Source: Nectonema munidae (taxonomy: Eukaryota; Nematomorpha; Nectonematoida; Nectonematidae). From it: a stretch of DNA of 64,000 nucleotides. Location: assembly GCA_030549495.1 (NCBI GenBank), contig JAUIRK010000372.1:124001-188000 (forward strand). Direction: 5' to 3'. Shown piece by piece: positions 1-9,534 of this stretch. Below the pieces are notes generated by a model that saw only the letters and a list, made by a program, of their open reading frames with translations, was not told where the DNA came from and made no database searches. Positions within the stretch are counted from its first letter, which is position 1. Each line of letters starts with the position of its first letter. A program made the translations under genes and the position numbers.

Positions 1-859
1 GCTTGATGGTAGTTAAGTTATTGACGAACTTTGAATGGGATGGATCATTGTCCAAAAAGAGCAAAATGTTTCGTTTCTGTCTTTTCATTTTGTCGTTAAA
101 AGAGAGTACCCATTCATCAAATATTTTGTATGTCATCCATGCTTCCATATGACAGGTAAGTTTTCCAAATTTAAATTTCGGGAGCAGTGTGGTTTAGCGG
201 ATTTTCCAATTACCACAACTCTTTCAAACTCGCCTAACATGTTGACACACACTGCAATACTTAATCTATCCTTCATTTTTTTTACCTCCAGTACAATTTT
301 CACCCTTTATAGTTAAGGATTTTTCAGGTATAGCTCGATAAAACAGGCTAAACTCATCCATGTTGAAAATATCCTTTTTTTCATAATTTTGAACAATGAC
401 TGGTATTTTATTTTTCCAGTCTTCCACTGTATTCAAATCAACATCGCCTCGTTCTCCGCATATTTTAGAAAAGCTGATATTGTGCCTTGAACGGAATTTT
501 TCCAACCATCCGTTAGATGCCTTGAAATCTTTCAAATTAAGGCTATTTGCCACGAACAGAGCTTTCTCTTGAATAAGTGGGCCAGAAACAGGAATGTTGG
601 ATCCCCTTGCTCTTTGAAACCACAACCAAACAGCATGATCCACTTTTTCATTTTGAGTTCTAATAGTAATTCTTTTCTTGTATGAGTTTACATTTTCTTC
701 GTAAAATTTGAGATATTCATTTTTTCTTTTCAAAATATTTTGAACAGTTGTTTTTCCAATATGGAAAATCTCAGCAAGCTCTCTTTGACTTTTACCCTCG
801 CTAGACTTGATTAGATTAACTTTTTCAGACCATGGAATTTCTTTATGCTTGTGTGACAT
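1..859 (-). pseudogene. Tigger/pogo transposase, partial and frameshifted
   Basis: The minus-strand frame from 859 to 266 encodes 197 residues. It opens with a CENP-B-type N-terminal helix-turn-helix (SQRELAEIFHIGKTTVQNIL), then a second DNA-binding module (about residues 60-130, ending SNGWLEKFRSRHNISFSKI), then the start of the DDE catalytic domain (FNMDEFSLFYRAIPEKSL, which carries the first catalytic Asp). The frame breaks in an A/T run near 273-281. Beyond it, the other frames continue the DDE domain with VNMLGEFERVVVIGKSAKP and FLDNDPSHSKFVN, the second carrying the second catalytic Asp. At least two frame breaks are visible, at about 277 and 145. This enzyme class catalyses cut-and-paste transposition at TA sites. 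The copy cannot make a complete transposase. Confidence 0.9.
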
Positions 860-1136
860 TTTTAATTAGCTCTTTAAAATCTTAAATGAAAATAAACAAA
901 ATAAGAAACAAAATACATTTTATATAAACTACCTAGAGAAACTATTTTTTTCTTATAACTAATAACAAAGAGTGAAATCATAAAAATCAATGAAAAAGCT
1001 CTGAAATGAACAATAGGATTTATTGGATACAACTTTTGAAAAAATTATTAAAAAAAAGAGATTAATAAAAATATTAAGGTCGTATTTGTCGAAATATAGT
1101 TTAAGCCCTTGATACTACGACTATCTAAGATGATTG

Positions 1137-1307
1137 ATGGTCAAGACGGCCAAAAACAAAAACTGCCGAAAACCAAAATAGTCAAAAATAAAATTAATTA
1201 CATTCAAAAAAATTTGATTCTTTAAGATTTCTTACTTTCCGGTCGTTTCAGTTTTAGAGTTTTCGATTTTTGACCGTTTTCGTTTTAGTTTCGGCCGTTT
1301 TGATCAT
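1137..1307. repeat. Foldback (inverted-repeat) element
   Basis: The left arm starts ATGGTCAAGACGGCC and the right arm ends GGCCGTTTTGATCAT; they are inverted copies of each other with scattered mismatches. Most of the 171 bp can fold on itself (both arms contain GTCAAAAAT- or CGAAAAC-like blocks). This is the structure of a small MITE. It lies inside the presumed 5' region of Tigger copy 1. No coding potential is seen. Confidence 0.55.
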
Positions 1308-2360
1308 GTACCTCTCAGATACACCAAGTCGGACAAACTCTATATTTCCCTGAGGGTCCGAGTTATCTAGCTTTTATGTGTAATATTGATAAGTGAGACC
1401 TTTGAAGAGATCAAGCATAAACTTTCAAATTACTATATAAAAACTGAACGCCGCATTGCGGTCATGTCAAAATAGAAAAAGCTTTAGTTAAGATAATTGT
1501 TAGTTAGTAGTAGATTCACGCCAAACTTTATATTTTACGCAAAATACTAAAACTAATAGAGACCACTTTAGTTTTAAAATATATTATGTCATTATTCATA
1601 TTTTTCTCTCCTTAAAATAGATAGAGCCTGTAATTTTTTAATGAAATTTTGCTTAAAAAACAAGCTATCTCCAAGTAGTATGAACAGAGGCGAAATTTTT
1701 ATCAAACTAAAACTTTTCAAGATATCCAATATACAATCACATATTTTATGCAAGCTCTTAGAAATGATAAAAACTTACGACTAAGCTCAGCTATAAATGA
1801 AAAACATGAGTATGAATGTAAGACTATGTAATGGATTAAGTTTGCTGTGTGAGGAATTTTTTTCTATTCATAATTTCCAACTGCCATGTGTTTCAAAAGT
1901 ATCATGTATGTCTCATACATTTCTTTTTTCTTCTCAACAATCTATTAAATGACATAAGGTTAGCATAGCATGAATTCAATTTCATATTTTTATAGCATGA
2001 TTGTTATGCTTTTACACTGTCGAAATGCTTGTTGGCTTCTTCTACATAAATTTACGCTTGTATTGCTTTCAGTCGATGATGTAATAAACATGTGCAATTG
2101 TTTTCAAACTCATGAAAGCATTAGAGACATTTCTAGACTTTTTTTAATGCGACATAATAAAAGGCAAGAATTATTATTAAAGTATACTGTGTTGTAAAAA
2201 AAATAAAACAAGTGGTCGGTGTTCGGAGTTGAGAGTTGGTCAAGATAGAGAGGTTATATAATAGTGAAATAAAGTAGATATAAACTAGACTGTAAAAAAC
2301 CGGTCGAAGTAAAGAGATAGTCGGATTATAGAGGTGGTCGAAGTCGGAGGTTTTACTGTA

Positions 2361-3790
2361 TATAGTTATATATTCTAGTTTTCTAGATATTATATACGTA
2401 CGTAGTATAGCTACAATCATTAAAAAAAAAAAGGGGCCAATATATTTTTTGATTTTAAATTAGAGGGGGGGAAATTTTATTTAAGTTTCCCCCCGCCCCT
2501 TCTTTAAAAATTTAAGGGGAAAAATTTTTTAAAAAAAAAAAAAAATGTATTTAGTTCATCTAGTGCTGTTTTAAGATATATTTTTAATTTAAAGTACAAT
2601 GGTCATACGAGAAATTTTTTGAAAGAAGTATTTTTCTTTTATAAATATTTGCGTTTATTATAATGTTTTCTTCATCCTTTTTTCAAGTAAATTAACAAAA
2701 TCAACATTTAAAAATTCGGATAGAAATAAAAAAATTAATTTTAAATTCTAAATATAACAATCAGAAAAAATTTTTCATAAACTATGAATGAACACAATGC
2801 CAAATAAATATTAAAATAAAAATGATTGATTTACGCAGCTTATAAGATTAATTAATTAATTAATTAAGTTGTTTTGTGACGTTCGCACCCATCCTTTCGG
2901 ATATCGTGGCCCGCCCGGAATGCTGAGTCCAAGTCTAACTGGACTTTCCATCCCACTAAACACCAATCGGCCCTTGTTACAAAAGAATAGCTCTATTATA
3001 TATAGTATTTTACAAGAATTTATGAGACAATATATAAATACAACTGAGAGAACGATACAATCCTAACGCGAACGCTTTCAATTTGGGAAACAAACTTATT
3101 GTCTAGTGATAGCTTGATTACTAACCACGTAGAATCGCATCGCTAGAGCACTACCTAACCGTAAAAACCTTTGAATTCTTCAGAGGAAGAAAACTAGGGT
3201 AAAAAACCGGCACAACGGAATGTATCTTGTTCCTAAATAAAAGAATATGATTATAAAAGGTATATGCTACAAAAATAGAAGCGTTTGAAGGCATGCAATA
3301 TCTTATATATTATTAATAAATAATATTTGATACATGTTATAGGGTTAAGAAAGATATACATAATTTAAGGCATGCTAGGTTAGGAACAATCTACCCCTGG
3401 AATTTGACTCCATCCCTAAATGTCGTCCCTAGGATATATGTTTTAATATTGGAATGTATGTTTAAACGGTCCTACAAGCGGACTCTTGTAGAGGCCAGAT
3501 TACCGACTATGCCTAACCTAGCTCGTAAGATGAAACTGTTTGGGGACTTATACCTTGTGCCAATCCTAAATTTAAGTAGGCGGATCTAGAACTCAGAAAA
3601 AAACAGAACTATATCGCAGAACGCAGAATTCCCTATTGTTGGGGGCTATTGTATATGGGTAGTCACCTAGGATAATTTTTCTTTTTTTTAGCATATACCC
3701 CCAAGAACGCTTCAGCCTGTTTGCGTGAGCTCCCAAGCTTGGCATAATTGTGGGAATGCTTGTGTGTTCTCAATTTTTCAATAAACTTTT
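2361..3790. other. Unassigned stretch between Tigger copy 1 and LINE A
   Basis: This stretch holds homopolymer runs (2465-2545), a short (TTAA)n tract near 2852-2869, and from about 2876 a block noticeably richer in G+C than its surroundings with a TATA-like motif near 3030 and an AATAAA near 3237. The short open frames at 2869-3066 and 3404-3589 resemble no protein I recognise. The last 200 bp may be the 3' untranslated end of LINE A. I cannot assign the GC-richer block. Confidence 0.3.
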
Positions 3791-3793
3791 TAT

Positions 3794-5158
3794 TTAATTT
3801 CTCCAACCTTTTCTGGAACCAGGAAAAGGAGGTCCGGCTATGAGCAATAGTGAAAGGGTTGCATAAACAGTCCTAAAAAGTTTATACACGAGGTCATCTA
3901 TTTTGTTGGTCCAAGTTGAGGGAAGGCATCCCAAAATGGAGTTTCCATAAGTCAATTTCGGCATTGTTAGGATTTTAATGACCTTGCCTACCACCGTGGA
4001 ATTGACCCCAAGGTCTTTAAGACATCCATATAGCGCTAGATCCTTCTTCCCCTTTTTTATCTTTTCGTGAGCTTCACGATGAAAACTAAATCCTGCATCC
4101 CAATTGATTCCTAGATATTTTAGGTGGCGAACTCGGGGAATATTCCCTATAGTTGGCGGGTTATTTTTGGGACAATTAGCGCCAAAGATGATGAACTTGC
4201 ATTTAGAGTAATTCACCTTAAGGTTCCATCCAGTGAAATACCCCCTAATATGGTATTTACGTCCGTAAGGTGTTTGCAAATAGCGGAACACGCTTAGCGG
4301 AGTAATATAACATATGTCGTCTGCGAAACTGATTATCCTAGCATAGATTGACTTATTGAAAGAGTCCCTAATATCAGATAAGTAGATGTTGAAAGAAGAG
4401 GGCTTAGAGGTGAACCTTGGGGACCCCGCGCCTAGGCTTATTCTCCTAGAAAATTTATTATTTATTCTGATCTGAAATGAGCGTCGAGAAAGGAAACTTG
4501 AACTACCTTGAAGATACATGATGGCACAAACATGCTACTTAGTTTGAACAGCAAACCCTCATGCCAGACCGTATCAAAAGCCTTCTCCAGGTCGTAAGAT
4601 ATCATCCCAACATAGAGGCCATCATTTAAGCTTTTTGCAACATCATGATGCAAGGTAAGCAGAGATGATTTGTTGACAAACCTTTTGAAATCAAACTGTT
4701 CTTTTGGGATAATTGATGCTCCTTGCACCAAGCATCGAGTACTCCAAAAATTAATTTGTCATACACTTTGCTCAGCAAGGAAGAAGACTGATAGGCCGTA
4801 GGTCACTCGGTTTGCCGCTCTTCTTGCCAGCCTTTGGCACAAAATAAGTATAGCCCTTTTATAGCAGTCGGTAAAACCCATCTTTTATAAAAGAGTTATA
4901 TATTGCCAGCAAGACGTCCCTAAACCTAGGGGGAAGATTCTTGATGAATAGATTACTAACTTCATCCCAACCGGCCGCTTTCCTAGCTTTAAGCTTTTTA
5001 ATGATTTGAACCAGGTCCTCTAGGATGAAGTTAGTGTCGTTCGTCGCAGGTAAACGCCTAAAAACCAATTTCAGAATTAAAATTTTTCGGACCTGGATTT
5101 GTCCTATACACATCTTCGTAATAATCAGCAAGCAGTGCACATTTATCTTCCGCCTCAA
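3794..5158 (-). pseudogene. LINE A reverse transcriptase domain (frameshifted)
   Basis: Three overlapping minus-strand frames (5158-4859, 4731-4462, 4519-3794) together show a non-LTR reverse transcriptase. Landmarks are a linker with KKLKARKAAGWDEVSNLFIK, the RT block YDLEKAFDTVWHEGLLFKL with the first catalytic Asp, and ARIISFADDICYI carrying the catalytic FADD, followed by VNYSKCKFIIFG and a thumb-like segment. The frame changes between the segments, so no complete RT can be made. The enzyme class copies element RNA onto a nicked chromosomal target. A basic tail continues past 3790 with no domain I recognise. Confidence 0.85.
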
Positions 5159-6287
5159 TGGCTGTTCGGTTATTCCAAGTGACCGACGTTGGACCTTTGC
5201 AGCCAGGCTTCAGACCTCTAACCAGGTTCCAGAACTTCGAAGAGCCCTGTAGCGGGTTAGAGGCTTTTGTGATACTTGTGACTTTCCTAGATGTGGTTTC
5301 GCCGAGCTTTTTCCTAATGAGTTTTTGTAATCGATTGATGAGATTCTTTGTCTCGGCGTCCCTAGTGTTAATGTATTTTCTATAGAGAGCTCGTTTTTCT
5401 TTGATGAGTAATAGGACATTCTTCGGAATTGGATTTTCGTATTTTCTAACCTCCTTCAAGGGAACTGCCTCTCGTGCCGCGGAGAGAATAGCATCGTTGA
5501 CACACTCCGCGAGTTCCTCAGGAGGTTTTACTCCTATGCACATCATGACCCGCGGGGCTGAGTCATTTAGTAGCGACCTAAACCTATCCCAGTTGGCTTG
5601 GCTGAAGACCCACCTCTTCGCTAAATTTCCCTTGTCAGCCGTGAATTGTGGACCTAAAGAAACTGTGACCAACAAGGGCTTGTGATCAGATACACAGCAA
5701 TCCTGGATAACCACTATTGAGGCTAGAAGTGGTCTTAGATTAAAAGACATGATTGCAAGGTCTAACACATTCTTTTCGCGAGTCGGTGTTGGATCGTTAG
5801 CGATAAACGCATACGAATCCTCTACCAACTTGAGTAAGTCGGTGCCAGCCGCGCTATTGGTTTCACTAAACAGTCTAGTGTGGTGAGCGTTTAGGTCACC
5901 CAGTAGTAGCACCTTATCGGAGGAGCAAAAATATTTTTCAATAAATTCGTAGTCCAACGGAGGGTTACTAGGCGGGTTGTAACAACCCAGCACAACTAAA
6001 TGTCCAGCTCTGCCAAGATCAAGCTTCAGAGCCATCGAGCCTCCAGAGTCACTTATCGTGAAACTGGAAACCTTTAACCCCTCTCGCACACCCATCGCTA
6101 GACCTCGCGAGTGGCTTGTACCAGGATGCACAAATGTCCTATATCCGAGGATGCGGATGGAATATTTGGCTTGAGATTTGACTTCATTTAGGGAGAAGAC
6201 ATCTATATTATTTTCGGTAAGGAGCTCAATTAGAGCACTACGTTTCTTAGCCAAGCCGTTGATGTTGAAGTGTAAAAATTTGAGCAT
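5058..6287 (-). CDS. LINE A ORF2 N-terminus: AP-type endonuclease
   Basis: An uninterrupted 409-codon frame starts MLKFLHFNINGLAKKRSALI, the usual start of a non-LTR endonuclease domain. Exonuclease-endonuclease-phosphatase landmarks in order are FSLNEVKS (metal-binding Glu), VLLLGDLNAHHTRLF (catalytic GDxNAHH) and CCVSDHKPLLVTV (catalytic SDH) near residues 195-210. The first ATG was chosen because it lies right after the ORF1 stop and matches family starts. Residues after about 220 are the EN-RT linker. The domain looks intact although the RT behind it is broken. It would nick target DNA to prime reverse transcription. Confidence 0.85.
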   Translation of the reverse strand: MLKFLHFNINGLAKKRSALIELLTENNIDVFSLNEVKSQAKYSIRILGYRTFVHPGTSHSRGLAMGVREGLKVSSFTISDSGGSMALKLDLGRAGHLVVLGCYNPPSNPPLDYEFIEKYFCSSDKVLLLGDLNAHHTRLFSETNSAAGTDLLKLVEDSYAFIANDPTPTREKNVLDLAIMSFNLRPLLASIVVIQDCCVSDHKPLLVTVSLGPQFTADKGNLAKRWVFSQANWDRFRSLLNDSAPRVMMCIGVKPPEELAECVNDAILSAAREAVPLKEVRKYENPIPKNVLLLIKEKRALYRKYINTRDAETKNLINRLQKLIRKKLGETTSRKVTSITKASNPLQGSSKFWNLVRGLKPGCKGPTSVTWNNRTAIEAEDKCALLADYYEDVYRTNPGPKNFNSEIGF

Positions 6288-6321
6288 TACAGATTGGCAC
6301 TACACTATCCTATTTACTGAC

Positions 6322-6655
6322 ACTCTAGTAGGAGGTCCGCAGCCACTGCGCTCACCATTTTCTCCAACTGTTCTTTGAACAGTGGTGATTTGAAAATAGA
6401 GAGCGCTATTTTTAAAATGGCATCCTCAGAGAAGGAGTGCTCATTTACTATATGTGCCTTGGGTAATGCGGGACTAGTTACAACTTGGGAGTAAGAGGTA
6501 CTAGCTAATACTGGGTTAGATGGAATGTACGGTGTTGGTTTGTATACCTGAGCCGGCTTTACCTTTGTTGTTACCTTTACCTCTTTTTTTGTAGCTACTT
6601 GAGTTCTTTTTGTTGAAGAGAGGCTAGCTTTGTTGGGCAGTTGTTGTAGGCAGCA
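6322..6655 (-). pseudogene. LINE A ORF1 C-terminal fragment
   Basis: Read on the minus strand, this stretch encodes a Lys/Thr/Pro-rich segment (KKEVKVTTKVKPAQVYKP) followed by an acidic-hydrophobic end (FKSPLFKEQLEKMVSAVAAD) and a stop about 30 bp before ORF2. No zinc knuckle is present in the surviving part. The position directly 5' of the endonuclease frame makes it the tail of ORF1, whose product usually binds element RNA. The 5' end is missing. Confidence 0.6.
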
Positions 6656-6837
6656 GCTTATAAGACGCAGAGGACTTGAAAGCTGTCAGGATGCTTTTAG
6701 AATATATTGTAGTTAGGAAAGTCAGCTAATTGTTAAGAAGAATATAAGAAAGAATAAATAAATAAAAATAAAATAATAAACATAGTAATAAAAGGAAAGG
6801 GGAAAATTTAAAAAAAAAAAAGGGGTAAGATTAGGGT

Positions 6838-7406
6838 GGGTAAAACCTAAGAAAGTTTTCAAGTTTTTTAATGAATAATTGTGTAGTTGAATAAACTTTA
6901 GGATTTAAAATTAGATAATCTAGAGAAGTAAAAGCGATACAATGATGTTTAAAAAGAATAACAGCAAAATTTTCGAAAAAAAAAATCGTATGCGGACAAT
7001 TAAACATTAAATGTTTTGGATCTTCTACAGATGGACATCCAAATCTGCAAGAGATGGATTTGCATATTTTGATAAGATGTAAAAATTTCCTACAGTTATA
7101 GGATCCTACATACCATCTTATTAGCTACGGAGGAACGGAAAGGGCGTTGTGTTTCTCAAGTTGTTTGAAGAAATTTATAGGGGAAGTAAAGTGAAAAAGG
7201 TTTGAGTGTGGGGATAAAAGCAGCTTTTGAACCCAAATGTCAATAGACGTTTGTTTAAGAAATTGTTTGAAAGAAGAGAGTGGTATTTTAGAAAAAGAAG
7301 GCTCAAAAAGAAGAGCAAGTTTGGCAATAGTGTCAATAAATTCATTTCCAATAATGCCGGAATGTCCTGGACACCAAACCAATCTTACGCAGAAGTGTTT
7401 AGACAA
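6838..7406 (-). pseudogene. LINE B RNase H C-terminal part and Cys/His tail
   Basis: The frame from 7406 contains VRLVWCPGHSGIIGNEFIDT, the conserved WCPGHSGI...N...D block of LINE-type RNase H, with the last catalytic Asp. A second frame past 7130 continues with IRWYVGSYNCRKFLHLIKIC and CRFGCPSVEDPKHLMFNCP, a Cys/His pattern (CxxxC...H...C) typical of ORF2 C-termini. One frame change separates the two. The domain would remove the RNA strand after first-strand synthesis; here it is broken. Confidence 0.8.
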
Positions 7407-7454
7407 GAAAGCATAATGAGATAAAGTTTGACAAATTATAGGACTTTTAGAAGA

Positions 7455-8590
7455 TTAAAGTTGTAAACTTTCAATTAGTGATTTAGAGTCTGAAAAAACA
7501 TAAACCAATTTGTAAGAGAGAAAATATCTGAAGTTTTGCTTCAGGTAATTTAACGCATAAAGAAGTCTAAAACATTCACCAAGGAAAGACAAAGAAAGAT
7601 TGCCAATATTTTCAGCTAGAAAGAATGACGGTGACTTTTGTCCAGGATAAAATAAAGAAAAAGAAAAGGCGGCAAATGTGGTAAAAAGGTCATAAGAGCC
7701 ACCTGAAAAAAAGAAAACAGCATTAGAAGAGGAGATAATCCTGTTGCATTGAGAAGCAGCAGTGCTTTTAGATTCACAAATAGTTATTTTTACATCAAGG
7801 TTAGTAAAGTTTGGATCATAAAAAATAGGGAATGGTAATGAAGGAATAATATTAAAAATTATTCCAGGAGAAAAGAGTTTGTTGAAAGGTTTAGAGCAAA
7901 ATTCAAAGTTCGAGAAATTAAAGCTAGGGGAGAATGTTAAACCAAAATTTAGATAATCGAAGTTCTTTCTCATATGGGAAAGCTTGAGGGAGATAATAAT
8001 TTTTTCCAAGAGAATATCAACCGGTATAGAATTTGAAAAGAGATAAAGAAGGTGTATAGGTGTACACCTGGAACATTTTATAGCTTTCCTCAAAAAGGCA
8101 AGATATAAAGTTTCAAGCTTTTTCATATATTTTTTATATTTAAAGACTACGCACCATGATGTGATTGCATATGTAAAAAGAGGAATGATAATCTTAATTA
8201 GGATGGTGTTGAAAAAAAGAAAATGCTGCTTGTTAGTATTGAAGGATAAAGATTTAATACCATTTAGTATTTTTATACATTTCACATGTTTGTTTTGAAA
8301 ATGAGCAGACCAATGTAGATTATATTTAAAAGTCACCCCATGATATTTTATTTGTTGAACAGGTAAGAAGGTATGGTCATTGAAAACAAGTTTGGGATAA
8401 AAGTTTGAGCACCTTGAGAAATTGATAAAAATGGTTTTTTTTGAGTTTATAGTTAGTCCAAGAGAATGACAGAGAGATGAAAAACTCACAAGCAACTTAC
8501 TAATAGTAAGAAGATTAGATGTAGGATTATCACCTTCAATGCCCAACATGAAATCATCGGAATATCCTTGTGAGAAACAAAGGATTTCTG
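7455..8590 (-). pseudogene. LINE B reverse transcriptase C-terminal half
   Basis: The reading on the minus strand starts with GYSDDFMLGIEGDNP, the catalytic YSDD of the RT palm, then LGLTINSKKTIFINFS and IKYHGVTFKYNLHWSAHF, standard blocks behind the active site, and a thumb region reaching the RNase H start near 7460 (YVFSDSKSLIESL). Everything expected upstream of YSDD in the RT (the primer-grip fingers and the first catalytic Asp block) is absent; the linker reading WKRIKTLRGDQKSF joins almost directly at about 8585. This indicates a deletion of several hundred bases. Confidence 0.8.
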
Positions 8591-8700
8591 ATCACCTCTG
8601 AGAGTTTTTATTCTCTTCCAAATTGAATTTTGGTCAAAGTTTAGAAATGATTGCCAAGATAACTTTTTAAAGTAGTTAATCTTGCGTGAGTAATAAGATT

Positions 8701-9297
8701 TTATAGACATATATCTTGAAAGATCCTCTTCTTTTTGGTTCCGTCTGAATATTTTAGCAGCATGACGAAGTTTTTTTCTAATTTTTTTTTAAGAGAAGGA
8801 CACCAAAAATTGTTTTTATAAGAAAAATTATAGGAAGAGTGAGTTAAGGAGTTTAAAAAGAGGTTAACTAAATTTTTAGAGAAGTTTTCAATGTCTTCAG
8901 TTGAATTAAGGTATTGAGTATTAAGCGAAAAAGTTTTTGCAAAATTTTGTCCTATAAAGTTCAAAAATTTTTCCTTGTTGAATAAAATCTTTCTTTTAAT
9001 CTCACTTGGAATATAAGGGTAGATTAGTTCAACTTTAATAAAAAAAAAGTGGTCTGAAAGGGTGGGCTCATCGAGAATTTCCCAAGCCAAAACATATTTT
9101 TTCATTTTATTGTTGCTAAAAGTTAGACCAATGTGAGAGGTTAAATAACAATCAGATCTTAGACTTTGAAAAGTAGGTTGTTTGTTTGAATCAATGAGAC
9201 TTAGGTCAAATTCAATTAATTTTTGGTAAAAAAGTTCTTCTCTTGAATTTGTTTTAGTCCCACAGTTCGTGACGAGAATTAGTGTCTGCAATAACAA
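8701..9297 (-). pseudogene. LINE B endonuclease C-terminal part and linker
   Basis: This 198-codon frame carries LIDSNKQPTFQS and ILDEPTLSDHFFFIKVEL, the second containing the catalytic SDH motif of LINE endonucleases, followed by a Lys/Phe/Asn-rich linker. Upstream, the start of the endonuclease is only partly recognisable and in other frames (9300-9535). The catalytic GDxN block is not in a continuous frame with this piece, so the domain is inactive. Confidence 0.75.
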
Positions 9298-9534
9298 TGA
9301 AAAGATGCGTTTCTACTTTCTAAATAACATTAGAAAAAATGAGTTAATAAAATCCATATCTGTAGGATGAAAGTAGGGAGAGATTAGAAAGATTAAAGAA
9401 TTACTAAATACGGCAGATATAACACAAATAGATTGACTCGATAGTAGTGGTTCAAAATTAAAATTAAGAGAGTTTATAAATAGTATAGCGGAATGGGTTT
9501 TTCAGATTCAGAAATAGCAATAGAGTAGTTAATA

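Larger units (their letters stand above)
1..2358 (-). mobile_element. Tigger/pogo-family DNA transposon, copy 1 (runs off left edge)
   Basis: A decayed Tigger-type element. The right end is inferred from the sequence ending at 2358, which on the minus strand reads CAGTAAAACCTCCGACTTCG and is followed by TA, as expected for a pogo-type terminus inserted at TA. The transposase lies on the minus strand from 859 to beyond base 1. The 1.5 kb between the transposase start and the terminus is long for the family and holds a foldback repeat (1137-1307), so later insertions may have lengthened it. Near the end (2205-2345) there are several GGTCGG- or GGTCGA-like subterminal motifs. The other terminus lies outside the window. 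The terminus assignment is an inference. Confidence 0.55.
3790..6655 (-). mobile_element. LINE A: non-LTR retrotransposon, 5'-truncated
   Basis: Minus-strand element with, in order, the C-terminal part of ORF1 (about 6640-6320), an apurinic-type endonuclease (from 6287) and a reverse transcriptase (about 5158-3794). ORF1 ends about 30 bp before the ORF2 ATG. The protein-like sequence stops abruptly near 6655, so the 5' part is missing, which is typical of incomplete reverse transcription. I saw no RNase H domain, unlike LINE B and LINE C. Several frameshifts lie in the RT region, so the copy is inactive. Codon and base use is GC-richer than the surrounding DNA, which suggests relatively recent arrival. 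Confidence 0.85.

Noticed and set aside
2852-2869. (TTAA)n run as a piggyBac target cluster
   Set aside because: A simple microsatellite without element ends beside it.
2876-3600. GC-richer block with TATA-like and AATAAA motifs that might be a lone terminal repeat or promoter region
   Set aside because: No matching second copy, no target duplication and no coding remnant; it cannot be assigned to any element.
5025-5685. Plus-strand frames (75-94 codons) across LINE A
   Set aside because: They are antisense shadows of the endonuclease frame.
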